Below are positions 1 to 7,323 of a DNA stretch of 11,618 nucleotides, piece by piece. The stretch lies in assembly GCA_002712135.1 (NCBI GenBank), contig PASO01000004.1, forward strand, positions 81,418 through 93,035, in the 5' to 3' direction. The position numbers and the translations under genes are program-made. Every line of letters begins with the position of its first letter. Positions within the stretch are counted from its first letter, which is position 1. The stretch comes from Gammaproteobacteria bacterium (GTDB lineage Bacteria; Pseudomonadota; Gammaproteobacteria; Pseudomonadales; Azotimanducaceae). The notes beneath the pieces are model-generated. The model ran no database searches. It was not told where the DNA came from and saw nothing but the letters and a program-made list of their open reading frames with translations.

Positions 1-110
1 TAAAGGTTTCCGTTATGAAATGCTACACCATCAAGCCCAATTGATTCAGCGACAATGGCATCACCAGTTATTGGTGAGCGCCACGTACCGTAACTTGCCA
101 CCTCTGTCAT
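1..110 (-). CDS. S9 family peptidase (prolyl oligopeptidase type), N-terminal fragment
   Basis: The 5' end of a gene that leaves the window on the left; 36 codons are visible, starting from the ATG at 110-108. The translation opens with YGTWRSPIT and continues GDAIVAESIGL. This resembles the start of acylaminoacyl-peptidase-like S9 proteins (typically YGSWKSPITADLI, the first blade of the beta-propeller), which is recalled family knowledge and not a search result. No catalytic residues are in view because the hydrolase domain lies at the C-terminus. The start lies one base after the TAA stop of the flavoprotein gene (114-112), so the two are almost certainly co-transcribed and probably translationally coupled. 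No hydrophobic signal peptide is seen in the visible part, which suggests a cytoplasmic enzyme acting on small peptides or acyl-amino acids. Confidence 0.72.
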   Translation of the reverse strand, partial: MTEVASYGTWRSPITGDAIVAESIGLDGVAFHNGNL

Positions 111-111
111 A

Positions 112-1593
112 TTACTGCCAGGGTCTTTCAGCGACCGCATGTTTTGCGGCTATTCGTCCAAAGGCGAGGCACTCTCCTATATTACCCGTGCCCTGATAGA
201 GATAACTGTAAATCGAACCTAGTTCTCCAGCGCTATATAGTCGGGGTATGGGGGAACTGTCTGGCCGAACGATCTGAGCCTTTTCGTTGCGTCGTGGTCC
301 GCCCTGTGTATTCAGCATCGAGGGTGACATTTCGATCGCGTAGAAGGGTGGCTCTATGATTGGGTTCAACATCATGGTGCGACCATGTTGCTTGTCTCTT
401 CCATTCGTACAGCCATCATTCCACTCCTTTATTGTGGAGGCAAGGGATTGCGAATCCAGATCAACCAGTGTTGCCAGTTGCTCAATAGTATCTGCCTGTT
501 TAATCCAGCCTTTCTCAAGCTCCTTGCTGTTGTCATCGCTCCAGTCGTACTGCTCGACTATTTGTGTCCATCCATGGCTGGGAGTGCCGTCCCATAGTGG
601 ACCAGTGGTCATATGTGTGCGGTCGAAGATGAAATGCATGGGGCAGGGTGTTGGTAGTTTCTTCCAGGTACCGTGCATGGGTAATTTGCCGTGACAGGTC
701 TTGCGCTTCTCATCAATAAACCGCTTGGCATCAGGGCCGACGGCAATCGCCCCGCCAGGCAACTCTTTGTTGTACTGGAATGCCTGCATCGAGAAAGTTG
801 TTGAAATCTCTGGCACCTTTAATGCCATGCTTGGTCCTGCAAAGTTGTTCATGTGCCAGAGGTCCGCGCCGACGGAGAGAGCCATCGAAATGCCATCGCC
901 CTCATTATACGGTGAGCCAGATGTGTAGCAGTAAGGTAGGTCAGGCAAGTAGTCCCGTATCATCTGTTGATTATTTTCAAATCCGCCACATGTCAGGACC
1001 ACCCCTTTGCGCGCCTTAACGGTGATGGTACTGCCGTTACGAACGGCACGTACACCAATAATCTCACCCGTTGAACCATTTTGTACCAGCCCCTTGGCCG
1101 GAGACTCATATTCGATACGAATAGGCCGTTGCTTGACTAGGCTATAGAACCGCTTCCAGGTCAGAGAATAGCCGTAGGTAGGACCGTCGTGAAATTTGTG
1201 AACACAGTTAGCGCCAGGAAGATCAGGGAACTCAATGCCAACAGGTTGATGTTGATGTTCTTGTGGATCTGCACCAAGGCTTGAGAGCCAGTCGTTGTTG
1301 AGGCACATCTCATACGCCCAGGCACGTATCATGATATCTGGTACCTCATAATGACCACAAAGTGCAGTCAGATAGGCAGCAGCATCATTCTCGTTGGATG
1401 TGTTGAGGTAGCCTTGACCCGCAACCTTGGTATTTCCACCTTCTTCACCTTGCGGTGCTTTCTCCAGGATCAGGACATCTGCACCCATGTCATGTGCGGT
1501 GACTGCTGTTGCAAAGCCTGCACCACCAAATCCGACCACGACAATATCGGCCTCCTGATCCCAGTGTTTGGGTATAACGTTTGGTGCATCCAT
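112..1593 (-). CDS. FAD-dependent oxidoreductase, fumarate reductase / 3-ketosteroid dehydrogenase-like flavoprotein
   Basis: A 493-residue soluble flavoprotein of the FAD-binding-2 family (fumarate reductase/succinate dehydrogenase flavoprotein, KstD and urocanate reductase relatives). An N-terminal Rossmann motif DIVVVGFGGAG spans residues 16-26, with the ribose-binding acid E44 at the end of the second strand. GGN at 52-54 follows. The C-terminal FAD segment is LYSAGELGS (452-460) then YQGTGNIGECLAFGR (466-480), a strong family signature. The substrate-capping domain lies in the middle, roughly residues 235-410. Such enzymes add or remove hydrogen across an activated C-C bond. Which substrate is used here cannot be told; no heme-binding CXXCH and no signal peptide are present, unlike periplasmic flavocytochrome fumarate reductases. 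ATG start at 1593, preceded by GGAACG about eight bases upstream. It sits 46 bases after the SDR gene and one base before the S9 peptidase, in the same orientation. Confidence 0.9.
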   Translation of the reverse strand: MDAPNVIPKHWDQEADIVVVGFGGAGFATAVTAHDMGADVLILEKAPQGEEGGNTKVAGQGYLNTSNENDAAAYLTALCGHYEVPDIMIRAWAYEMCLNNDWLSSLGADPQEHQHQPVGIEFPDLPGANCVHKFHDGPTYGYSLTWKRFYSLVKQRPIRIEYESPAKGLVQNGSTGEIIGVRAVRNGSTITVKARKGVVLTCGGFENNQQMIRDYLPDLPYCYTSGSPYNEGDGISMALSVGADLWHMNNFAGPSMALKVPEISTTFSMQAFQYNKELPGGAIAVGPDAKRFIDEKRKTCHGKLPMHGTWKKLPTPCPMHFIFDRTHMTTGPLWDGTPSHGWTQIVEQYDWSDDNSKELEKGWIKQADTIEQLATLVDLDSQSLASTIKEWNDGCTNGRDKQHGRTMMLNPIIEPPFYAIEMSPSMLNTQGGPRRNEKAQIVRPDSSPIPRLYSAGELGSIYSYLYQGTGNIGECLAFGRIAAKHAVAERPWQ

Positions 1594-1639
1594 GAATTAA
1601 TCGTTCCATCGCCACGTGTCGTGCGAGAGATTTGCCCCG

Positions 1640-2455
1640 TCAATTGGGTGTGGGTGCCTCCATACCAATATCAACTGGCTCAACAGCTAATTCCTTGAGC
1701 AAATCCTTGCTGAAGCGGTTTTTCCCGGTAAGCTCCTTCGGGTCCCCAGATACAAACTCGTATGCTGCCTGTGCCACACTTTCTACAGGCTCGGCTGCAT
1801 CCAGCATTTCTTGTGAGTATTTGCGGGCAAACATCTGACCGGGCGTTGCCACAACGCCATTGGGTGCCACTGAGTTTACCGAAATACCATGCTCGTACAT
1901 CTCCGCCGCCAGACTGGTGGTGTAATGCTCGAGGGCTGCCTTGGCCATACCATAGATAGCTTCGTAAGATCGTTGGTGCAGTGGCGTTAGTTGGGCTGCC
2001 ACCGAGGAAATATTGAGGATGGAACCACCTTCTCCCCGTTCTATCATACCTGGCAGTACCAGCTGACAAAGGTGGTGCGGCGCCTTGATGAGAATTTCCA
2101 TCATGCGATCATAGGATCGTTCTTCATAGTCGACAATATTGCCGGGGATCAGAATCGCGCCGTTGTTCACAAGGATGTCGACACGGCCATAGATATCATG
2201 GGCCGCCGTAACCAGATTCTCTCGTTCTTCTTTCTTCATTAGGTTGGTGGCTACACCGGTGGCTTCTCCTCCCGCCGCCTTGATTGCATTGGTCACCGTG
2301 TCAATGGTTCCGGATAGTCGTTCATCCCGAACCTCCACCGTACGTGCGGCAACAATGATCTTGGCGCCCGCAATAGCCAGACGACGGGCGATACCTTCAC
2401 CAATGCCTCTGGATGAACCGGTTACGATCGCTACCTTGCCTTCTAGTCCACTCAT
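1640..2455 (-). CDS. Short-chain dehydrogenase/reductase (SDR), classical type
   Basis: A 271-residue NAD(P)-dependent oxidoreductase with a complete classical SDR layout. The cofactor loop is TGSSRGIG at 12-19. NNGA at 97-100 replaces the usual NNAG. The active-site serine lies in NISS (S151 by alignment) and the catalytic Tyr/Lys pair is Y168-x-x-x-K172. R38 after the second strand suggests NADP(H) preference, though this is only a trend. The Ser-Tyr distance is 17 residues against about 13 in FabG, so a short loop has been inserted. It probably interconverts a secondary alcohol and a ketone on an intermediate of the same pathway as the neighbouring flavoprotein and crotonase; the substrate is unknown. 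ATG at 2455 follows a weak purine-rich stretch (AAGAGAAA). Only 31 bases separate it from the crotonase gene upstream, which supports one transcript. Confidence 0.93.
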   Translation of the reverse strand: MSGLEGKVAIVTGSSRGIGEGIARRLAIAGAKIIVAARTVEVRDERLSGTIDTVTNAIKAAGGEATGVATNLMKKEERENLVTAAHDIYGRVDILVNNGAILIPGNIVDYEERSYDRMMEILIKAPHHLCQLVLPGMIERGEGGSILNISSVAAQLTPLHQRSYEAIYGMAKAALEHYTTSLAAEMYEHGISVNSVAPNGVVATPGQMFARKYSQEMLDAAEPVESVAQAAYEFVSGDPKELTGKNRFSKDLLKELAVEPVDIGMEAPTPN

Positions 2456-2486
2456 GATCTATTTCTCTTTTCGACCCAGTAATCTC

Positions 2487-3308
2487 TCATTTACCCTTAA
2501 ACTCCGCGTCACGCTTTTCAAGGAAAGCAGCCCTGCCTTCAACAAAGTCCTGTGACATGTCTACTAACGGAATCGCCGTTTCTGACCAGGCCATCGCTTG
2601 ATCGAAGGGCATAGATGCCGTGCGGTAGGCGAGCATCTTGCCCACTTTTTGTCCGATGGGTGGGCCCGCTTCAATTTCAAGCGCATAGTTCATCAGCTTT
2701 TCCCCAAACGCTTCAGGTTTCACCAGGAAATTAGTGAGTCCCGATTCGTGGGCTTCCTCGGCACTCATAAATCGACCAGTCATCATGAGATCCATCGATT
2801 TACGCCAACCGATTAAACGAGGAAGTGACCAGAATCCCCCCAGATCAGGGTAGAGCCCGCGTTTGACATAGGCGACCTGATACCGAGCCGCTGTAGACCC
2901 TACAGCCAGATCGCAGTGACAGACAAGGTCAAAACCTGCACCCACTGCGGGGCCGTTGATGCCAACAATAACGGGAACCTCAAGCTTGCGAAGCGATAGG
3001 TAGGCTTCTACCTCGACTCTGAAACTTAACCGGTGTCCTTCCGGGTCGGGATGATTGTCCGTTTTCGGTGAAGCATCTGGATTAGCGCCGCCGCCCATGT
3101 CCATGCCTGCGCAGAACCCTCGACCAGCCCCCGTGATGACAACGCAACGTACTGTTCGGTCAAGATGTGCTTCATCGAAAATTTCGCGCATTCGGCGCAG
3201 TAGCGGAAAGGTCAAAGCATTCATTTTTTCGGGTCGATTCAATGTGACCCAGAGAATCCCGTCATTGTTTCCACGTCGTTCATCTAATATGGGATCGTCG
3301 TCTGACAT
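2487..3308 (-). CDS. Crotonase-family protein (enoyl-CoA hydratase/isomerase)
   Basis: A 273-residue member of the crotonase superfamily, of normal length. The first oxyanion-hole segment is GAGRGFCAGMDM (60-71) and the second is NGPAVGAGFDL (118-128), which together would hold the thioester carbonyl of an acyl-CoA. A GLYPDLGG motif follows at 151-158, then LPRLIG at 162-167. Aligned by eye to rat crotonase, the Glu144 position is D127 and the Glu164 position is Y147. D155 sits where dienoyl-CoA isomerase has its third acid. Simple water addition to enoyl-CoA is therefore uncertain, and isomerisation or another crotonase reaction is possible. ATG at 3308 has a good Shine-Dalgarno (AGGA, eight bases upstream). 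It is the first gene of the leftward operon and is divergent from the lyase gene. Confidence 0.92.
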   Translation of the reverse strand: MSDDDPILDERRGNNDGILWVTLNRPEKMNALTFPLLRRMREIFDEAHLDRTVRCVVITGAGRGFCAGMDMGGGANPDASPKTDNHPDPEGHRLSFRVEVEAYLSLRKLEVPVIVGINGPAVGAGFDLVCHCDLAVGSTAARYQVAYVKRGLYPDLGGFWSLPRLIGWRKSMDLMMTGRFMSAEEAHESGLTNFLVKPEAFGEKLMNYALEIEAGPPIGQKVGKMLAYRTASMPFDQAMAWSETAIPLVDMSQDFVEGRAAFLEKRDAEFKGK

Positions 3309-3476
3309 CTTGATATTCCTATGCTGTATTTACAGTAGATGCATCATGCGTTGATTAGGGGTCAGAAATCAATTCACGTGTGATGCTGGAGCGGGATGGA
3401 CATGTCCTTAGGCATGGGAGCTTTCTATGCAGGTCGATACCGATGTATTCTTGCTTCGAAATAGAGGAGATTCAGT
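3309..3476. promoter_or_regulatory. Divergent intergenic region with two short palindromes
   Basis: 168 bases between the start codons of the leftward crotonase operon and the rightward lyase gene, so promoters for both should lie here. Two inverted repeats are visible. CTGTA-TT-TACAG at 3324-3335 is only 15 bases upstream of the crotonase ATG. GGACATGTCC at 3398-3407 is a perfect 10-base palindrome in the middle. Either could be the binding site of a dimeric regulator, such as a TetR, MarR or GntR type, but no regulator gene is in the window and no convincing -35/-10 pair could be picked. The arrangement, rather than any single motif, is the evidence. Confidence 0.5.
3464..3469 (+). promoter_or_regulatory. 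Ribosome binding site of the lyase gene
   Basis: GAGGAG lies seven bases upstream of the ATG at 3477. It is the strongest Shine-Dalgarno in the left half of the window and fixes this start. Confidence 0.8.
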
Positions 3477-4382
3477 ATGAGCGAATCGGTCAGGATTGTA
3501 GAGGTTGGGCCTCGGGATGGATTGCAGAACGAATCCAGTCCCATAGATACGGTCACGAAGGTCCATCTTATTGATCTACTTACCCAGGCGGGTGTTGGAT
3601 ACATCGAAGCCGGCAGCTTCGTTAGCCCTAAGGCCATACCTCAAATGGCGGGCAGCGATGAGGTCTTTGATGGTTTATCTAGGGGACGGGGCGTTGTTTA
3701 TGCCGCCTTAACGCCGAATATGCGTGGCTATGATCAGGCGGTTGCCTCAGGTGCAGATGAAGTGGCTGTATTTAGTGCTGCATCCGAAGCCTTTAATCAG
3801 CGCAATATCAACTGTTCGATTGCAGAAAGCCTGGCTCGATTCGAGCCGGTGATGGAAGCAGCGGCGCGTGATCAAATAAAAGTACGTGGCTACGTATCTT
3901 GCGTTGTCGGTTGTCCCTACGAAGGGGCTATCAGCCCGGAGCAGGTTCGTGATGTGAGTCAGAATTTGCTGGATATGGGTTGTTACGAGATTTCTCTGGG
4001 CGATACGATTGGTATAGGTACACCCGGAGAGGTCGCGACCCTGTTAGAACTTCTGACACAAACAATCCGGGCCTCGCAACTCGCAGTACACTGCCATGAT
4101 ACCTACGGTCAGGCCCTCGCTAACATTTATGTCGCTCTGGAGCATGGCATTCGAATCATCGACAGTTCCGTTGCTGGTCTCGGAGGTTGTCCGTATGCGG
4201 ATGGTGCAACGGGTAATGTAGCATCCGAGGATGTCGTTTATATGCTCCATGGTCTTGGGTATGAAACAGGGATCGATTTGGATCAACTGATTGACGCAGG
4301 CAATTTTATTTCAGAGGCCCTTGATCGGGATAACAACTCCAGAGCAGCAAACGCGATTTCGGGTAAACGTAGCGGGTCTTGA
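3477..4382 (+). CDS. Hydroxymethylglutaryl-CoA lyase family protein
   Basis: A 301-residue TIM-barrel lyase that by family cleaves 3-hydroxy-3-methylglutaryl-CoA to acetyl-CoA and acetoacetate, the last step of leucine breakdown. All main family motifs are present. EVGPRDGLQNE (9-19) carries R13/D14, equivalent to human R41/D42. VSCVVGCPYEG (140-150) and SLGDTIG (173-179) follow. HCHDTYGQALAN (205-216) supplies the metal-binding His pair. GLGGCPYADGATGN (234-247) has the catalytic loop cysteine C238 and metal ligand N247, nine apart as in the human enzyme. Length matches bacterial homologues. The methylcrotonyl-CoA carboxylase and isovaleryl-CoA dehydrogenase genes usually next to the leucine-pathway lyase are not in this window. 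It may therefore act on HMG-CoA from another route, or on a substituted 3-hydroxy-3-alkylglutaryl-CoA, as in isoprenoid catabolism. It is divergent from the crotonase operon and convergent with the ThDP enzyme. Confidence 0.93.
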   Translation: MSESVRIVEVGPRDGLQNESSPIDTVTKVHLIDLLTQAGVGYIEAGSFVSPKAIPQMAGSDEVFDGLSRGRGVVYAALTPNMRGYDQAVASGADEVAVFSAASEAFNQRNINCSIAESLARFEPVMEAAARDQIKVRGYVSCVVGCPYEGAISPEQVRDVSQNLLDMGCYEISLGDTIGIGTPGEVATLLELLTQTIRASQLAVHCHDTYGQALANIYVALEHGIRIIDSSVAGLGGCPYADGATGNVASEDVVYMLHGLGYETGIDLDQLIDAGNFISEALDRDNNSRAANAISGKRSGS

Positions 4383-4399
4383 ACATGGCTTGATTGGGG

Positions 4400-4419
4400 C
4401 AGCTTCTTTGGAGGAGCTG
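4400..4419. terminator. Small hairpin between convergent genes, possible weak terminator
   Basis: CAGCTTC (4400-4406) can pair with GGAGCTG (4413-4419), seven pairs including one G-U, around a six-base loop. It fills the gap between the lyase stop (4382) and the stop of the convergent ThDP gene (4422-4420). On the plus strand it is followed by TCAGCTTCTTTG, moderately T-rich but not a clean T-run; on the minus strand there is no T-run. The 11-mer CAGCTTCTTTG is repeated directly at 4400-4410 and 4421-4431. It is a candidate only. Confidence 0.3.
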
Positions 4420-6078
4420 TCAGCTTCTTTGTGGATGGGCCTGTCGTGTAATACGTGAAATCACTTTGTCTGATACGCGCAGGTCCCAAAGGGCAGGGCC
4501 TTCGATGTGCTCGAGTTCCTCCAATGCCGCCGGTATCTGGGATACGTCAGTGATTGTCTGTCCGTGTAGCCCAAATCCCCTGGCTATTCCTGCAAGGTCA
4601 GCGAAACCGAACACAGCGCCAGTCTCGGATAAACCTTCTGATCGAAGCTTATGAATTTCGGAACCATAGGCTCCGTCGTTCATCACTACTATGAGGATCC
4701 TCATGTTGTGACGATGCATAGTCTCTAGTTCCTGAATATGCATCAGCACGCTACCGTCCCCGTCAAACAATACGAACCGGCTATCCGGTCGAGCGGCTGC
4801 CACGCCGATTGCGAAGGAGGTGCCGTTTCCGATGGCGCCATACTCTCGAATTGTCAGAAAATGTTTGTTAGTGCGGAATGGCATTTGTGCAAAAAATGCT
4901 GAACAGTGCCCTGAGGAGTTAACCACCTCCCAGTCTTTTGGTAGCGCTTCTTCTAATGTGGCAACAGCTTCCCGTGGGTCAAGTAGGTCCGGTTCTGTTT
5001 CAAACTCTGCGCTATCCGCCGGCTCGCTGCGAATACGTTCAGCCAGCTCTTTGTTGCGCCAGTGATTTTCTCGTGTCGGTAACTCTGCGGTGATCGATTC
5101 TATGCCCAGACGAGCATCGGCGCGAAGGTGATGCTTGGCGACAGTTTGTCCCTGGCTTATGGAACGTGGTTGGATATCAACATGTAGAACCTCTGCGTTA
5201 GGCCACAATTGACCGCCGCCGCCGGCATGGAAGGCAAGCGAACAGCCTACTGCAACGATAAGGTCCGCCTGCTGCAAACACTCGAGGCCAACCTCAGTGG
5301 AAAAGCTCCCGGTTATGCCAATAGAGAAAGGATCGTCATGGAAAAGCCCGCGAGCCGGCAGCGTGGTAGTAAGCAGTCCTCCCGTCTTTGCAGCAAGGTC
5401 TCGGCATGCCTGACCAGCTCCTGATTCTGCGGCACCCTGGCCCGCAAATATAACGACTCGTTTGGCATCTGAGATTAAGTTAACGGCATGAGTCAATTCC
5501 GTTCCTGAGGGCAGTAAGGCGGCTGGTTCGTCTCTTAACTTTTGCGATGGCGTCGGTAGTGTAACTTCACCTTTCCACGGTAGATTCTGCAAATCGAATG
5601 GAATGCCAAGCACAACGGGCCGCCGCTCTATTCGAGCTTGTAAGAATGCATCGCGAATAGCTGTCGGCATTTGGGAGGGAAAGTGCAATCGGTGGTATGC
5701 GGCGCCTGTGCCTGTGACCAGGGGAGCTTGATCAATGCCCTGGTTGTACCAAGTGCTCTTAAGTGGTGATTCTCCTGCGAATACGACAACCGGCAGGCTT
5801 GCACGCACAGCTGCTGGCAGTGCAGTCATAAGTTGAGTAACTCCAGGGCCACAGGTGACACTGGCGACGCCAACATCCAGTGTTTTTCGCGAATACGCCA
5901 TGGCGGCTGCCACAGCGCAATGTTCATGACGAACGTAAATAAACCTGCAACCTTGTTCTTCCAGTCGGGTCGCCCAGTTCATGTTGGCGTCGCCAAGTAA
6001 CGCAAAACAGGTGGTTACCTGCTCCTGGGCAAAAGTCTTTGCAAGCACGTCATAGACGCGAGTATTTTGCTGCTGCAC
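4420..6078 (-). CDS. Thiamine-diphosphate-dependent enzyme, acetolactate synthase/decarboxylase superfamily
   Basis: A 552-residue ThDP enzyme with the usual three-domain order. The PYR domain (about 1-170) has the cofactor-activating glutamate E52 in RHEHCAV, followed by CGPGVTQ (76-82). A central Rossmann-like domain covers about 190-335. The PP domain (about 370-540) holds the ThDP/Mg site GDGS (440-443) and, 24 residues after its last base, NDGAYG (467-472). The family includes acetolactate synthase, glyoxylate carboligase, benzoylformate decarboxylase and oxalyl-CoA decarboxylase. No small regulatory acetolactate synthase subunit is adjacent, so branched-chain amino acid synthesis is unlikely. 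A 2-keto acid decarboxylase or carboligase of a catabolic pathway is more plausible. The start is GTG at 6078: an in-frame TAA lies eleven codons upstream with no ATG between, and the next in-frame ATG would remove part of the PYR domain. No strong Shine-Dalgarno is seen. No signal peptide. Confidence 0.88.
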   Translation of the reverse strand: MQQQNTRVYDVLAKTFAQEQVTTCFALLGDANMNWATRLEEQGCRFIYVRHEHCAVAAAMAYSRKTLDVGVASVTCGPGVTQLMTALPAAVRASLPVVVFAGESPLKSTWYNQGIDQAPLVTGTGAAYHRLHFPSQMPTAIRDAFLQARIERRPVVLGIPFDLQNLPWKGEVTLPTPSQKLRDEPAALLPSGTELTHAVNLISDAKRVVIFAGQGAAESGAGQACRDLAAKTGGLLTTTLPARGLFHDDPFSIGITGSFSTEVGLECLQQADLIVAVGCSLAFHAGGGGQLWPNAEVLHVDIQPRSISQGQTVAKHHLRADARLGIESITAELPTRENHWRNKELAERIRSEPADSAEFETEPDLLDPREAVATLEEALPKDWEVVNSSGHCSAFFAQMPFRTNKHFLTIREYGAIGNGTSFAIGVAAARPDSRFVLFDGDGSVLMHIQELETMHRHNMRILIVVMNDGAYGSEIHKLRSEGLSETGAVFGFADLAGIARGFGLHGQTITDVSQIPAALEELEHIEGPALWDLRVSDKVISRITRQAHPQRS

Positions 6079-6159
6079 TAAAGCACTCGTTTGTTGAATT
6101 TCGCAGAATTATGACACAAGGGCCTCTATAATCCTTGACTAGTATTTTGGAAGATACCT
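6079..6159. promoter_or_regulatory. Divergent promoter region, TATAAT hexamer at 6127-6132
   Basis: 81 bases between the GTG of the leftward ThDP gene and the ATG of the rightward serine hydrolase. A perfect TATAAT at 6127-6132 on the plus strand sits 27 bases before the hydrolase ATG, about right for a -10 box with a very short leader. No good TTGACA lies 16-18 bases upstream of it, so it would need an activator. On the minus strand CATAAT (6113-6108) is a possible -10 for the ThDP gene. GGAAGA at 6149-6154 is the hydrolase Shine-Dalgarno. Confidence 0.4.
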
Positions 6160-7314
6160 ATGGATATTACAATTGAGGGGCATGTAGCAGCAGGCTTTGA
6201 ACCGGTCCGAGACATTTTTGCTGAGTTCTGGGAGGATATCGAAGTAGGGGCAAGTTGCTGCGCCCTGCACCAGGGCGAGATAGTCGTCGATATTTGGGGT
6301 GGTTTCAAATCCCCGGAGATGACGACACTCTGGCAATCGGACACGCTTATTAACGTTTACTCGACTACCAAGGGTATGGCATCGCTGGCGATTGCGATTC
6401 TCTTTGACGAGGGACTTATTGACTACGATGAGAAAGTGATCGCCTATTGGCCTGAGTTTGGTGCTGAAGGTAAACAGGACGTTACGGTCGGTCAGTTGCT
6501 ATCACACCAGGCTGGCCTTTGCGGGGTGGAAACGAAGCTTGAGGTGGCGGATCTGTATGACTTTGACAAGATGGTAAATTTGCTCGCCGCGCAGAAACCT
6601 TTGTGGGAACCCGGGACGGCCGTTGGTTACCACGCAATTACCTGGGGCTACCTTCCGGGAGAACTGGTTCGACGTATCACGGGTAAAACGCTGGGTCAGT
6701 ATTTCCGTGAGAAAGTAGCCGAGCCACTGGGGGCTGATTTCTATATTGGATTACCAGATTCTGAAATGTCTCGTTGTGGCACCCTGATCGGCCCGAACAG
6801 GGCGCGGAAAAAACCGAGAATGACCGAAGTGCCAAAGATGCCGGACCTCTATCCGATCTCGTTGCAGAATCCATCCATTGCACCATATCGGGATGCCAGC
6901 AGCGATGTCTGGCGTCGGGCCGAGATCGCAGCGGCGAACGGTCAGGCCAATGCCCGGGGCATTGCAAGGATATATGCAGCGCTGGCTAATGGCGGCCTGC
7001 TTAATGGCACGAAAATTATTTCGCCGGAAGCGATAGCCGAGTCAAGAAAGCTGGAGGTGGATGGCGAAATGGATCTCGTCGTTGGGGTACCGGTGCGTCG
7101 AGCGCGTGGGTTTATGCTGAATATAGAAGGTGCATACGGGCCTTTCAATGATTCCTTTGGTCATGGTGGGGCAGGCGGCTCATCTGGATTCGCTGACCCC
7201 CACAACAATGTGGGTTTCGGCTATGCGATGAATCAGATGCAGGCAGATGCGGCGGCAACGCCGCGTTCAATGAAATTAGTTGAGTGTCTTTATCAGTGTA
7301 TCGACAATATTTGA
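6160..7314 (+). CDS. Serine hydrolase, class C beta-lactamase / EstB-like esterase family
   Basis: A 384-residue protein of the beta-lactamase-related serine hydrolase family, which includes class C lactamases, DD-peptidases and EstB-type esterases. The nucleophile motif is S68-T-T-K71 (in NVYSTTKGMASL). LLSHQAGL at 114-120 is a conserved family turn. The second motif has the catalytic tyrosine Y157 in GYHAITWGYLPGELVRRITG, YHA in place of the YxN of true class C enzymes. The KTG box is replaced by H335-G-G in GHGGAGGS. The tyrosine and HGG pattern fits the esterase branch better than an antibiotic-hydrolysing lactamase. There is no signal peptide, so it is likely cytoplasmic, again unlike periplasmic AmpC. 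Start ATG at 6160 with GGAAGA five bases upstream. It is divergent from the ThDP gene and converges with the GH32-like gene, nine bases separating the two stops. The ester or lactone substrate is unknown. Confidence 0.9.
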   Translation: MDITIEGHVAAGFEPVRDIFAEFWEDIEVGASCCALHQGEIVVDIWGGFKSPEMTTLWQSDTLINVYSTTKGMASLAIAILFDEGLIDYDEKVIAYWPEFGAEGKQDVTVGQLLSHQAGLCGVETKLEVADLYDFDKMVNLLAAQKPLWEPGTAVGYHAITWGYLPGELVRRITGKTLGQYFREKVAEPLGADFYIGLPDSEMSRCGTLIGPNRARKKPRMTEVPKMPDLYPISLQNPSIAPYRDASSDVWRRAEIAAANGQANARGIARIYAALANGGLLNGTKIISPEAIAESRKLEVDGEMDLVVGVPVRRARGFMLNIEGAYGPFNDSFGHGGAGGSSGFADPHNNVGFGYAMNQMQADAAATPRSMKLVECLYQCIDNI

Positions 7315-7323
7315 TCCATTAGG

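Noticed and set aside
1680..2069. 129-codon open frame on the minus strand inside the SDR gene
   Set aside because: It overlaps a gene with complete SDR motifs in another frame, and its translation shows no recognisable domain and is rich in Arg/Gly/Trp, as shadow frames are.
6160..7314. Annotation as an antibiotic-resistance class C beta-lactamase
   Set aside because: YHA instead of YxN, HGG instead of KTG and no signal peptide point to the esterase/hydrolase branch of the family.
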